A stretch of DNA of 64,000 bases from Alphaproteobacteria bacterium. Its GTDB lineage: Bacteria > Pseudomonadota > Alphaproteobacteria > Bin65. The first letter of the stretch is position 1. Each line of letters begins with the position of its first letter. The stretch is taken from the NCBI GenBank assembly GCA_022819985.1, contig JAJEGH010000004.1:155856-219855 (forward strand), read 5' to 3'. Shown here in pieces: positions 1 to 8,970 of the stretch. The notes below the pieces were generated by a model. It did no database searches, had not been told where the DNA came from, and saw only the letters and a program-made list of their open reading frames with translations. Both the position numbers and the translations under genes were made by a program.

Positions 1-606
1 AAAAATCTCGGTGGCGAGGGACGAGATCACCGCACCGCCGGCGAAGGCGCGGATCAGCGCAAGCATTTCCTCCGAAGCGCCGAGGAGCAGGAAATTTCCG
101 ATAACCGCCGCCGCGCCGAGCAGAACGGCCGTGCCGGTCCAGAGCGCCAGGATCCGGCCGTCCGGCCAGCCCGTCTCGCGCATGCGTTTCGCGCCGCCCG
201 CCGCTTCCGGCAGATTCGAGAGGAAGATGGACGCGGCCAGCGCGGCGACTTCCGGAAACCCGGCGCCGATCAGCGCAACGCCGAGGGCGAGGTTTTCCGG
301 GACGCCGTCGAGCGTGACCGCGGCGAGCAGGCCGGCCCCGCCCTCGTCGCCCCAGCGTTCGTCGATCAGATAGTCGATGCCGGCGAAGACCGCAGCGCCG
401 GCCAGCACCGCAGCGGCCGTCGCCTCGAACGAGGTCGCGCGCTGGGCCGGTACGATCAGTTCGAGCACCGCGGCGAGCATGAGCGCGCCGCCGCCCAGGG
501 CGAGGACGAAGCCTTCGGTCCGGTCGCCGAGCCGGCCGTAGAGGCCCCACAGCGCGCCCAGAAGCAGCGCCGACGAGACGGCAGCGGCGACGGCGAGTAG
601 GGTCAC
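1..606 (-). CDS. ZIP-family metal transporter, C-terminus cut off by window edge
   Basis: An open frame of 202 codons starts at a GTG (606-604) and runs off the left edge without a stop. It is almost entirely hydrophobic. The segment DGVPENLALG (about residues 100-109) and the later SNLPEAAGG match the two metal-binding transmembrane helices of ZIP transporters (consensus HNxPEG and HxxxE), with the first His replaced by Asp as in many bacterial homologues. By family it would move divalent metal (Zn, Fe or Mn) across the inner membrane. The start has no clear ribosome binding site, so a slightly different start is possible. Substrate cannot be told from sequence. Confidence 0.7.
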   Translation of the reverse strand, partial: MTLLAVAAAVSSALLLGALWGLYGRLGDRTEGFVLALGGGALMLAAVLELIVPAQRATSFEATAAAVLAGAAVFAGIDYLIDERWGDEGGAGLLAAVTLDGVPENLALGVALIGAGFPEVAALAASIFLSNLPEAAGGAKRMRETGWPDGRILALWTGTAVLLGAAAVIGNFLLLGASEEMLALIRAFAGGAVISSLATEIF

Positions 607-845
607 GGCCGGGCCGGCATCGCGCCGGTCGGGTATTCGCGAGGCATGCGCCGCACCATGTGCCACAATGCCGATCCGCCGCAAGGGCGGGAGCGGCCTT
701 CGCGGCCCGTCCTTGGCTTCCGCAGCCCATCGGGTAATCTTGCGGCGCCCTGGGGACCTCGATTACGGGGGCCGGTCCCGCGGTCCGGTCCCGTATCCCG
801 GTCCGGGGGCGGGAGCCGATGTGCAACCGGGGGAGCAGCCAAGCG

Positions 846-1286
846 ATGACCAGCCAGCTTGCCTGGGGGACGGTTCTGATCGTGCTGTCCATCGCCATTC
901 AGGCGACCCTGATGGCCGTGGCCGTCCGGACGATCCGGCGCCGCGCAGCCTGGCTCAGCCGGCCGCCGCACTTTCCCAAGCTGGCGGGCGCTTTCTGCGG
1001 CGTCTCGCTCTGGATGCTTGCGGGCCTGAGCGCGAGCGTCTGGATCTGGGCGGTCTTTCTCAATTGGACCGGCGCGCTGGCCGACCTCGAACTGTCGCTC
1101 TATTTCTCGCTCGTTTCGTTCACCACGCTGGGCTTCGGCGACATCCTGCTGGAAAAGCCCTACCGGCTGCTGTCGGGCATGATGGCCGCCGACGGGCTGA
1201 TCCTGTTCGGCCTGACCACGGCCTTCCTGATCGAGTTCATCCGCAGCCTGCACGTCGCCCAGGGCGAAGCGGACGACGGGGATTGA
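846..1286 (+). CDS. Small potassium-channel-like membrane protein (ion channel family)
   Basis: A 146-residue protein with hydrophobic segments at about residues 5-27, 48-75 and 107-135. Between the last two lies a pore-loop-like segment ending in TTLGFGD (about 93-99), a clear variant of the potassium selectivity filter TxGYGD. This is the architecture of the bacterial two-transmembrane 'Ion_trans_2' domain with one extra N-terminal helix. No cytoplasmic RCK or cyclic-nucleotide domain follows. I chose ATG 846 because upstream residues in this frame look non-coding. Selectivity for K+ is inferred from the filter only, and the Tyr-to-Phe change could alter it. Confidence 0.75.
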   Translation: MTSQLAWGTVLIVLSIAIQATLMAVAVRTIRRRAAWLSRPPHFPKLAGAFCGVSLWMLAGLSASVWIWAVFLNWTGALADLELSLYFSLVSFTTLGFGDILLEKPYRLLSGMMAADGLILFGLTTAFLIEFIRSLHVAQGEADDGD

Positions 1287-1527
1287 GCGCCCTCCCCCGC
1301 CCCTGCCACGCATATCGAGGATTTCGCGCAGCCGGGTCCTGCCCGCAATCGGTCATGCAGGACCTGCGGGGAAACACTCTGCAAGCGTCCGCTCTCTTTG
1401 CAATCCGCGGGGAGCGCCGGATTTCGTATTGCGACGCGACACCGGGAGGTCCATATCCAATCGGCAATCGCGGACGCCGATGCGGCGGACCGTATGCGCG
1501 TCGGCCTCGGCAAAACGGTAGTGCATC

Positions 1528-3690
1528 ATGAAAATCGCGGTCGTTTACAACCGAAGCAGCAAGAACGTGATCAACCTGTTCGGCATGCCGAACCGGGAGC
1601 GCATCGGCCTCAAAACGATCCACCGGCTGGTCGACGCCCTGAAGAAGGGCGGGCATCAGGTCATCTCGCTGGAAGCGGACAAGGATATCGTCGAACGGCT
1701 CGGGGATTTCATGCCCCAGGTTGTGCAGGGCGAGCGGCCGGGCATGGTGTTCAACGTGTCCTACGGCCTTCAGGGCCAGGCCCGCTACACCCATGTTCCC
1801 AGCATCCTGGAAATGGTCGGCATTCCCTATGTCGGGTCCGGACCGCTCGGCCATTCGCTCGCGCTCGACAAAGTCGTGACCAAGATGCTGCTCCGCCAGC
1901 GCGGCATCCCGACTCCCGATTTCGCCGTGCTCGACACGCCGGACGCCGAACTGCCGCCGGACCTGACCTACCCGATGATCGTAAAGCCCAAGAACGAGGC
2001 CGTTTCGTTCGGCCTGAAAGTCGTCGACGAAGAAAGCAGCCTGCGCGAAGCCGCCAAGGTCATTTACGACGAGTTTCGCCAGCCCGTGCTTGCCGAACAG
2101 TATATCACCGGGCGGGAGATCAATGTCGGCGTCCTGGGCAACGATCCGGTCGAGGCGTTCCAGCCCGTCCTGCTCGATTTCGGCGAAGGCCAGCAGATCT
2201 ACACCTACGAGGACAAGACCGGGCGCAGCGGCCGCGAAATCCGCCCGGTCTGCCCGGCGCCGATCGGCGAGGAACTGACGGAGAAGGCCAGGGACATCGC
2301 GATCCAGACCTTCAAGGTGCTGGGACTGAACGATTGCTCGAGGATCGATATGCGGCTCGACGACGCCGGGCAGCTTTACGTTCTCGAAGCAAATTCGCTG
2401 CCGAGCCTGGGCGAGCACGGCTCCTATCTGGTCGGCGCGGCCCATGCCGGCCTCGACTTTGCCGGGTTCGTCAACCGGCTGGTCGATGTCGCGACCGCCC
2501 GCTATTTCGGCGTGCCCGACGTGTCGCCGCTGGAGGCGGGGCCAAAAGATTCCGCCAGCCAAATCCTGCTCTACATCACGCAAAACCGGGAACGGATCGA
2601 GCGGCGGCTGCGCGACTGGGTGCAGTTGTCGAGCAGTTCCAACGATCCGGTCGGGATCGAACAGGCAGTCGGCAAGGCGGGCCGCATGCTCGAAGGTCTG
2701 GGGCTGAAACCGGTAAAGGAACTGACCGACGGCCCCGAAGTCTGGACCTGGCAGACTTCGGCCGGGCTCGATGGCGGCACCCTGCTGATCGCAAATCTGG
2801 ATACGCCGGTCGACACCAGGGTCGCCCTGCAGCCTTACCGGCGCGATCCGGAATGGGTCTATGGCGAAGGCGTCGGCACGTCGCGGGCGCCGCTGGTCAT
2901 TCTGGAATTCGCGCTTCGGGCGCTGCGCCGCATACGCAGGCTCGGCCGGACGCCGCTGGGCGTTCTCCTCTATACCGACGAAGGGCGGAGCGCGTTGCAC
3001 AGCGCCGAACTGATCCGCGAGGCGACGGCGCGGACGAAGCGCACGATCGTCCTCAGCCCGGTTGAGGCGGCCGGCGATTTCGTGACCAACCGGCGCGGCT
3101 CGCGGCGCTATCGCCTCACCGTGGAAGGCGAAGCGATCCGTCCGGGCAAGCGGACCAGGCGGGTTCCCGTCCTGCGCTGGGCCTGGAGCAGGCTCGGCGA
3201 GATGACCGAAATGACGTCGTCGAAGGCGCGGCTCGCGGTCGAGGTGCTGGACATCGAATCGGAGCGCAATCCGATGATGACGCCGCATCGGATCTCCGCC
3301 GAGATTGCCGTCGCCTATTTCAACGTCGAGGATGCCGAACGGGTCGAGCGGAAGATGCGGGAAATCCTCGGCAGGCGCGGACGGCGCTGGAAGCTGACCC
3401 TGCTCTCGGACCGGCCGCCGATGAAGGAGCGCGCCCAGGGCCTGCGCCTGGCGAGAGCCTTCGAAGAAGTCGCCCGGACGCTCGAACTGCCCGCAGGGCG
3501 CCATTCGTCGGCATGGCCTTCGGTTGCCGGCCTGGTTCCCGCCAGGGTCGCCTGCATCTGCGGCCTCGGCCCGGTCTGCCGCGACCGCGGTACTTCCAGG
3601 GAGGCGGTCCAGCGGGTCAGCCTGGTGCAAAGGTCGCTATTGCTGGCGACCTTCCTGAGCAGGCCGAGCGGGACGAAGAAACCGCAATGA
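1528..3690 (+). CDS. D-Ala-D-Ala-ligase-like ATP-grasp enzyme fused to a degenerate M20 peptidase domain
   Basis: The 720-residue product has two parts. Residues 1-345 resemble D-alanine:D-alanine ligase: an N-terminal Rossmann-like lobe, PYVGSGPLGHSLALDKVVTK near residue 110, and the metal-binding stretch LEANSLPSLGEHG near residue 289, where Ddl proteins have E-x-N. This half should form an amide bond using ATP and an acyl-phosphate intermediate. Residues 400-715 follow the fold order of M20 metallopeptidases, but the metal ligands are mostly missing: ANLDTPVD (about 422) in place of GHxDxVP, TDEGRS (about 483) in place of TDEExGS, and GTSREAV (about 688) where the last His is expected. The stop overlaps the next gene (ATGA), so translation is probably coupled. 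The acceptor and donor substrates are unknown. Confidence 0.8.
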   Translation: MKIAVVYNRSSKNVINLFGMPNRERIGLKTIHRLVDALKKGGHQVISLEADKDIVERLGDFMPQVVQGERPGMVFNVSYGLQGQARYTHVPSILEMVGIPYVGSGPLGHSLALDKVVTKMLLRQRGIPTPDFAVLDTPDAELPPDLTYPMIVKPKNEAVSFGLKVVDEESSLREAAKVIYDEFRQPVLAEQYITGREINVGVLGNDPVEAFQPVLLDFGEGQQIYTYEDKTGRSGREIRPVCPAPIGEELTEKARDIAIQTFKVLGLNDCSRIDMRLDDAGQLYVLEANSLPSLGEHGSYLVGAAHAGLDFAGFVNRLVDVATARYFGVPDVSPLEAGPKDSASQILLYITQNRERIERRLRDWVQLSSSSNDPVGIEQAVGKAGRMLEGLGLKPVKELTDGPEVWTWQTSAGLDGGTLLIANLDTPVDTRVALQPYRRDPEWVYGEGVGTSRAPLVILEFALRALRRIRRLGRTPLGVLLYTDEGRSALHSAELIREATARTKRTIVLSPVEAAGDFVTNRRGSRRYRLTVEGEAIRPGKRTRRVPVLRWAWSRLGEMTEMTSSKARLAVEVLDIESERNPMMTPHRISAEIAVAYFNVEDAERVERKMREILGRRGRRWKLTLLSDRPPMKERAQGLRLARAFEEVARTLELPAGRHSSAWPSVAGLVPARVACICGLGPVCRDRGTSREAVQRVSLVQRSLLLATFLSRPSGTKKPQ

Positions 3691-5336
3691 ACGAAAGCCG
3701 CGAAAGCCGCAGCGACACCCGTCCGGCCCGACGCGGCAGGAGCGGCGCCGGCCGGCGGGCGCAGGCCGAAAAGACCGTCGAGCCGCAGCGGATCGCCGTG
3801 TCCGGCAAAGGCATGGTGTCGACCCAGCATCGCTGCGCCACCCGCGCCGGAGTCCGGATGCTCGAAGAGGGCGGCAACGCCGTCGACGCCGCTGTTGCCG
3901 CCGCGCTTGCCCTGGGGGTCTGCGAGCCTGCGGCTTCGGGAATCGGCGGCCAGACCATGATGCTCGTCCATCTGGCCGAGCCCAAGCGCACCTTCGCCCT
4001 GGACGGCTCGTCCCGGGCGCCGTACCGGGCGGTTTCCGAGGTGTTTTCCGACCGCCGGAGCGAGGTCCGGCGGGGTTATCGCGCCGCGACGGTGCCGAGT
4101 GCGCTGGCGACCTACCATTATGTGCTCACCAGCTACGGCCGGCTCGGATGGTCGAAGGTTTTCGAACCGGCCATCGAACTGGCGCGGGACGGCTACCCGG
4201 TCAGCGCGCTGCAATACACGCTGACGCAGCGCGAACGCCGGCATCTCCTGGAGGGTACGGCAGCGCCGTTTTTTCTCGACGAAGGCAGGGCGATCCGGCC
4301 GGGGCGGATGTTCCGGCAGCCGACGCTGGCGGCCACCTTCGAACGCATCGCCCGGCAGGGAATGGAAGAGTTCTATCTGGGCGAAACGGCCGAGTTGATC
4401 CACCGGGACATGGAGGAGAATGACGGCCTGATCCGCAAGGACGACCTTGCCCAGATTCCCCACCCCATCGAGCGGCGTCCGCTGACCGGCCGGTTCGATT
4501 CCAACCGGGTATTCACCATGCCGCCGCCGGGCGCGGGGCGAACGCTGGTCGAAATGCTGAACGTATACCAGAACCTGTCCGGACGCGCCGCCGATCCGGA
4601 TACGCCGCTCGGCGCGGTGTTCCTGGCGGAGACGATCCGCCGGGCCACCCTCGACCGGCAGGACCGGCCCTACGACCCGAACTTCTATTCGCAGGTGTCG
4701 AGCCGCGAAATGGTCCGCACCGAATACGCCAAGCGCGTTGCGAGGCAGATCGGCAGGCGGATACAGAGCCGGGGCGAGACCACGCACCTGACGGTCATGG
4801 ACGAGGCCGGAAACGTCGTCGCGCTCACCCAGTCGATCGAGAATGTCTACGGCTCGTGCTGCGCCACGCCCGGCCTCGGCTTCCTCTACAACAACTACAT
4901 GAACGCCTTCGAATACAGCGATCCCTCGCATCCCTACTACATGCGGCCGAACGCGGTTCCCTGGGCCAGCGTGGCGCCGACGGTGATCTTTCGCGGCAGA
5001 AGGCCCTGGATCGCGATCGGGTCGCCGGGCAGCGAGCGCATCGCGCCGTCGATCCTCCAGGTCCTGCTCCGGTTGCGGCATTCCTCGCCCTTCGCCGCCG
5101 TCGAGGCGCCGCGCCTCCATTGTTCGCTCGACGGCAAGGTTTCGCTCGAGGCGTCCAGGATTCGCGACGACGTTCCGGCCAGGCTCGCAAAGCACGGATT
5201 CGAGGTCGTCCGCCGGGAAGCCTTCAGCTTCTACATGGGATGCGTCCAGATGGTGGTTCGCGACCACAAATCCGGCCGAATGACCGGCGTCGCCGATCCG
5301 CGGCGCGACGGCGCCGCCGCCGGGCCGGCGCGGTGA
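3687..5336 (+). CDS. ggt: Gamma-glutamyltransferase family protein
   Basis: A 549-residue Ntn-hydrolase of the gamma-glutamyltransferase family, which moves or hydrolyses gamma-glutamyl groups. EEGGNAVDAAVAAALALGV (about residues 52-70) is the classic N-terminal GGT segment. GETTHLTVMDEAGN (about 363-376) contains the autocleavage site: Thr365 would become the N-terminal nucleophile of the small subunit. YNNYMNAF and GSPGSERI further on match the substrate pocket. There is no signal peptide; the N-terminus is basic and low complexity, so the protein is probably cytoplasmic, unlike the periplasmic E. coli enzyme. The start ATG 3687 overlaps the upstream stop by 4 bp, and the 3' end overlaps the next gene. 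This suggests a role in processing the product of the upstream ligase rather than in scavenging glutathione. Confidence 0.9.
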   Translation: MNESRESRSDTRPARRGRSGAGRRAQAEKTVEPQRIAVSGKGMVSTQHRCATRAGVRMLEEGGNAVDAAVAAALALGVCEPAASGIGGQTMMLVHLAEPKRTFALDGSSRAPYRAVSEVFSDRRSEVRRGYRAATVPSALATYHYVLTSYGRLGWSKVFEPAIELARDGYPVSALQYTLTQRERRHLLEGTAAPFFLDEGRAIRPGRMFRQPTLAATFERIARQGMEEFYLGETAELIHRDMEENDGLIRKDDLAQIPHPIERRPLTGRFDSNRVFTMPPPGAGRTLVEMLNVYQNLSGRAADPDTPLGAVFLAETIRRATLDRQDRPYDPNFYSQVSSREMVRTEYAKRVARQIGRRIQSRGETTHLTVMDEAGNVVALTQSIENVYGSCCATPGLGFLYNNYMNAFEYSDPSHPYYMRPNAVPWASVAPTVIFRGRRPWIAIGSPGSERIAPSILQVLLRLRHSSPFAAVEAPRLHCSLDGKVSLEASRIRDDVPARLAKHGFEVVRREAFSFYMGCVQMVVRDHKSGRMTGVADPRRDGAAAGPAR

Positions 5337-6034
5337 AACTGCCGTTCCTGCTGTCGGTCCCCCATGCCGGGCTGACCGTGCCGCCGGAGGCGGCGCCCTA
5401 CTGCGCGCTCACGCCGCGCGAGATCGCAGAGGACGGCGACGAAGGGGCGGCGGCGATCTATCTCGGTCTGGAGCCGCTGGTTGCAGCCTTTCACACGACG
5501 GACATCGCCCGCGCCATCGTCGACATGAACCGGGCCGGGGACGACCGGAGGCGCGACGGCGTCGTCAAAACCCACACCTGCTGGAACGTTCCGGTCTACC
5601 GCGAGCCGCTGCCCGACAGCGTTGCCGAAGGGCTGATCGGCCGCTATCACCGGCCCTATCACCGCCGCCTGAGCGAACTGGCGGCCGAACGGCCCGTCCG
5701 CCTCGCCATCGACTGCCACACGATGGCCGCACAGGGCCCGCCCGTCGGCCCCGACGCGGGCTGCGAACGGCCGTGGATATGCCTGGGATACGGCGACGGG
5801 ACCTGCCCGGACGCGTGGATCGAGGCGCTGAAAGAGCTGTTCGAGCGCCGGATCGGTGCGCAGGTCACGATTAACGAACCCTTCGGCGGCGGCTACATCA
5901 CCCGGATGCATTCGGCTGAAATGCCGTGGCTCCAGCTGGAAATGTCGCGGGCGCCCTTTCTTTCCGACGCCGAAAAGTCCGGCCTTGTCCGGGACGCGCT
6001 GAGCGAGCTGGCGGGGTGCATCGGGGCGGCGTGA
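5333..6034 (+). CDS. N-formylglutamate amidohydrolase family protein
   Basis: A 233-residue zinc hydrolase of the N-formylglutamate amidohydrolase (FGase) family. Diagnostic segments are SVPHAG (residues 8-13), the DMNRAGDD region (about 63) and IDCHTMA (about 125-131). Family members hydrolyse N-formylglutamate in histidine breakdown, but no hut genes are nearby. Its start GTG 5333 overlaps the stop of the gamma-glutamyltransferase gene (GTGA), making three coupled genes. The context therefore points to hydrolysis of an N-acyl or peptide-linked glutamate made by the operon. That substrate assignment is inference. Confidence 0.85.
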   Translation: MKLPFLLSVPHAGLTVPPEAAPYCALTPREIAEDGDEGAAAIYLGLEPLVAAFHTTDIARAIVDMNRAGDDRRRDGVVKTHTCWNVPVYREPLPDSVAEGLIGRYHRPYHRRLSELAAERPVRLAIDCHTMAAQGPPVGPDAGCERPWICLGYGDGTCPDAWIEALKELFERRIGAQVTINEPFGGGYITRMHSAEMPWLQLEMSRAPFLSDAEKSGLVRDALSELAGCIGAA

Positions 6035-6050
6035 GGCCGGGCGGCTTGCC

Positions 6051-7223
6051 CTACCACGCCAGGTCGAGGATTTCGCGCACCTGGGCGGCGCTGTCGATCC
6101 GCCGCGGGTTGGAGCGGACCATCATGTTGCCGAGGCTGCCTTCGGCAATCGTGTCGAGTCGGTCCTCGGTTATGCCAACCGCCCGCAGGCTGCCGGGCTG
6201 GCCGAGCCGGGCGATGAAGTCCGCGACGACGTCGGCCGCCGCCTCCCCCGCCCGGCCGAAGGCCTCGCTCACCAGCGCCTGCCGTTCCGCGTTCGCCGGC
6301 GCGTTCCAGCGCAGCACGCTCGGCAGCATGACGCAGCTGGTGTGGCCGTGGGGCACGCCGCCGACCGCGCCGAGTTGGTGGCCGATGCCGTGGCTGGCGC
6401 CGTATTCGACCCGGCCGAGGCCGAACGCCGCCAGCCACACGGCAAGCTGGCAATCGCGCCGCGCCGCCAGATCGTCCGGCCGGTCCTTCGTCCGCGGCAG
6501 CGCTTCGGCGAAAATCTTCAGCGCATGGATGGCGGTGGCGTCCGGCAGCGGCTGGGCCGAGCGCGAACACAGGGTCTCCACGGCATGGTCGACCGCGCGC
6601 ACGCCGGTCGAGAGCCACAGCCATTCGGGCGTGTGGACCGTCGCCGCCGGGTCGAGGATTACGGCGGCCGGGGCGCTGTCGCGCGCGATGTAGGCGTCCT
6701 TGACGCCGCGGGCCGGGTCGGTCACGCCGGCGATGTTGCTGAACTCCGCGCCGGACAGCGTGGTCGGCACCGCGATCTGCCGGACCGCCGACGGCCCGAC
6801 GGCGGGCACGGTGCGCGCGCCGTCTTCGGCAATCGTCACGCGGTAGTTCTTCAGGGCTTCGGCGTCGCGCACGTCTTCCGCCAGGCACAGGATCGCGGCC
6901 TTCACGGTGTCGATCGGCGTGCCGCCGCCCACGGTGACGACGACATCGGCTTGGCTTCGCCGGATCGCGGCGGCGCAGTCGATGACGGTGTCGATGGGCG
7001 TATGTTCCCGGCAGCCGGTGAACAGGCCGGCGGCGGAGTCGCCCAATCCGGCCTCGATGGCAGCGATCAGATCCGTCTGCGTGGCAAGCGTCGTCGAAGC
7101 CACGATCAGCGCCCGGCCGGCGCCGAGCGCCGCCATCTCCCGCGCGACCGCCTGCGGCGCCGGCGTGCCCCAGCCGACGCGCTCCTGGGCCAGAAACTGG
7201 AACAGGCCTTCTGTAACCGTCAT
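6051..7223 (-). CDS. Iron-containing alcohol dehydrogenase (maleylacetate reductase-like)
   Basis: A 390-residue group III alcohol dehydrogenase. The nucleotide site GGGTPIDTVKA (about 99-109) and the metal site formed by AVDHAVE (about 211-217), GASHGIGHQLGA and GVPHGH (about 277-294) give the usual Asp/His/His/His set. Proteins with this layout include maleylacetate reductases and short-chain alcohol dehydrogenases, so the substrate is uncertain. It is convergent with the ATP-grasp operon (16 bp between stops). A maleylacetate reductase role would suit aromatic degradation, but no intradiol chlorocatechol genes accompany it. Confidence 0.85.
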   Translation of the reverse strand: MTVTEGLFQFLAQERVGWGTPAPQAVAREMAALGAGRALIVASTTLATQTDLIAAIEAGLGDSAAGLFTGCREHTPIDTVIDCAAAIRRSQADVVVTVGGGTPIDTVKAAILCLAEDVRDAEALKNYRVTIAEDGARTVPAVGPSAVRQIAVPTTLSGAEFSNIAGVTDPARGVKDAYIARDSAPAAVILDPAATVHTPEWLWLSTGVRAVDHAVETLCSRSAQPLPDATAIHALKIFAEALPRTKDRPDDLAARRDCQLAVWLAAFGLGRVEYGASHGIGHQLGAVGGVPHGHTSCVMLPSVLRWNAPANAERQALVSEAFGRAGEAAADVVADFIARLGQPGSLRAVGITEDRLDTIAEGSLGNMMVRSNPRRIDSAAQVREILDLAW

Positions 7224-7280
7224 GGCGTCCGTCCGGTGTGGTGCGAGTTATCCGTCAATCGAGGCCCGGCCGGCCCAACG

Positions 7281-7321
7281 CGTCCCCCGGGGCGTCCCCT
7301 GGGACGTCCCCTGGGGCGTCC
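7281..7321. repeat. 12-bp tandem repeat immediately 3' of ppx
   Basis: The unit CGTCCCCTGGGG (with single-base variants) occurs about 3.5 times head to tail and ends exactly at the ppx stop codon. The 97-bp gap between the alcohol dehydrogenase start and the ppx stop contains nothing else recognisable. The same 12-bp period recurs at several other places in the window. Confidence 0.85.
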
Positions 7322-8917
7322 CTATTCCAGAACCAGCTTCGGCTCGATTTCCAGCGTTGCCGCCAGGTCGCCGAGGCGGCGGTCGATCACTTCGCCGGAA
7401 TAGTGGGCGGCATGGGCCTCGACCTGCAGCGCAAGGCCGCGGTCGGTGCGCTCGAAACGGCTGCCGGCGAGGATTTCGGGCCGCCCGGCGGCGACGGTGT
7501 AGCCCAGCCGCAGGGCCTGGCCGAGCGCGCGGGCGTCGCGGATATCCTCTTCGCCGAGGCCGGTGTCGCGGGCGATCCGCTCCATCGGCTCCTGGATGCC
7601 GCCGCTGTAGCGCGCGCTTGCCGCCAGGGCGAGGAAGGCGCGGCCCGGATGGTCCAGGCCCATCAGCGGAGCGGTCAGGATGCGGTCCCAGGCGTGGCGG
7701 TTGCGGTAGTCCGGATGGTCGATCCAGCCGGCGTCGGCAATCTCGCAGGCCGCCCGGCGCAGCCGCGCCCGTTCCCTGCTTTCCTGCGGGAAGAGGCCGC
7801 CGGTCCAGGCGGCGAGCGCCGGTCCGAGGCCGGTGAAGCGGCAGAAGCGCTGACCGTAGGCGGCCGCCCCGGCGAGCAGCGGATCGGCGCGCCGCGTCCT
7901 CAGGTCGAGGGCTTCGTAAAGCACCCCCTCGCGGACGCCGCGCGCGGCGAAGACGATCTGCGCCGGCCGGGCGATGCGGATCAGGCGGCGCAGCACGATG
8001 GCCGACGCCCGCACCGCTTCGATCCGCCGGACCGAAATCGCCGGAAGCCGCTCCAGCCCCCGCTCGCTCTGGCGGGCCAGAAGTTTCGCGAAATCGGCGA
8101 ACTCCACGGCCCCGGCCCGGTACCCGTCGATCATCCTGAGCGCCCGGTCGTGCTGCGCCATGTGCACCTTGGCCAGCGAGCGCCACGCACCGCCCACCGC
8201 GTAGAGCGTCCCGCCTTCCGCGCCGGCAAGCCAGTCGATTTCGGTCAGCGCCTTCTTGACCGCTCCGCCGACCGTTTCACCCTGCGCCATGGCCTCGTTG
8301 AGGCGCAGCGGGCCAAGCGGCAGGGTCGCCATCTCGCGGACCTGCTCGCCGCCGACCCGGACCAGCTCCAGGCTGCCGCCGCCCAGGTCGCCGACGATGC
8401 CCTCGGCCCGGGGAAAGCCGGCCATGACGCCGTAGGCCGAAAGGCGGGCCTCGTCCTCGCCGCTCAGCACCCGGACTTCGAGGCCCGGATCGCGCCGCAG
8501 CGCCTCGATGAAGGCCGGGCCGTCCGCCGCCTCGCGCACGGCCGCGGTCGCAAAGGCCGACAGGCCCGCCACCTTCATGGCGGCGGCCGCGCCGACGAAG
8601 CGGCCGAGATTCGCCCTGGCCTGGACGACGCCGTCCGGGTTGAGCCGGCCGGTGGCGCGCAGGCCGCGGCCCAGCCCGCACATCACCTTCTCGTTGAAGA
8701 TCGGAATCGGCGCGCGGGCCGACCCCTCGAACACCACAAGGCGGATGGAATTGGAGCCGATGTCGATGACGGCGACCCGCCGCCCGAGATAATCGTGCGC
8801 TGCCCCGGCTTCCGGGCCGGCTTCGCCGCCGTCCGCGGCCGGGCCGACCGGCAGTACGGCGACGTTACCCGCAGCGAAACCTTGCGCGGCAGCGTCTTCG
8901 GCGAGGCCGGAGGCCAT
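7322..8917 (-). CDS. ppx: Ppx/GppA family exopolyphosphatase
   Basis: A 531-residue member of the ASKHA-fold Ppx/GppA family that removes terminal phosphate from polyphosphate (or pppGpp). VAVIDIGSNSIRLVVFE (about residues 48-64) is the first phosphate loop and GIVGDLGGGSLELV (about 173-186) is the second. The C-terminal part carries the HD-like domain typical of the long Ppx form. The first 45 residues are poorly conserved and Ala/Gly-rich, so the true start may lie near VAVID. The gene follows ppk on the same strand with a 42-bp gap, the normal pairing of polyphosphate synthesis and breakdown. Confidence 0.9.
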   Translation of the reverse strand: MASGLAEDAAAQGFAAGNVAVLPVGPAADGGEAGPEAGAAHDYLGRRVAVIDIGSNSIRLVVFEGSARAPIPIFNEKVMCGLGRGLRATGRLNPDGVVQARANLGRFVGAAAAMKVAGLSAFATAAVREAADGPAFIEALRRDPGLEVRVLSGEDEARLSAYGVMAGFPRAEGIVGDLGGGSLELVRVGGEQVREMATLPLGPLRLNEAMAQGETVGGAVKKALTEIDWLAGAEGGTLYAVGGAWRSLAKVHMAQHDRALRMIDGYRAGAVEFADFAKLLARQSERGLERLPAISVRRIEAVRASAIVLRRLIRIARPAQIVFAARGVREGVLYEALDLRTRRADPLLAGAAAYGQRFCRFTGLGPALAAWTGGLFPQESRERARLRRAACEIADAGWIDHPDYRNRHAWDRILTAPLMGLDHPGRAFLALAASARYSGGIQEPMERIARDTGLGEEDIRDARALGQALRLGYTVAAGRPEILAGSRFERTDRGLALQVEAHAAHYSGEVIDRRLGDLAATLEIEPKLVLE

Positions 8918-8943
8918 TCAGGCGCGTTCCCTCAAGGCCATCC

Positions 8944-8970
8944 CCTCAATGGCATCCTCTCAATGGCATC
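8944..8970. repeat. 14-bp direct repeat spanning the ppk stop codon
   Basis: CTCAATGGCATCC occurs twice with a 14-bp period between ppx and ppk. The second copy contains the ppk stop codon (8960-8962), so duplication or loss of a unit could move the end of the protein. Confidence 0.7.

Noticed and set aside
3480..3690. Possible frameshift near the end of the ATP-grasp/M20 gene
   Set aside because: The original frame still shows M20-like sequence (CICGLGPV, then a final helix) and ends in an ATGA overlap with the next gene, so the frame appears genuine.
1237..5267. Two long minus-strand open frames opposite the ATP-grasp and gamma-glutamyltransferase genes
   Set aside because: They show no motifs, and codon bias at third positions supports the plus strand throughout.
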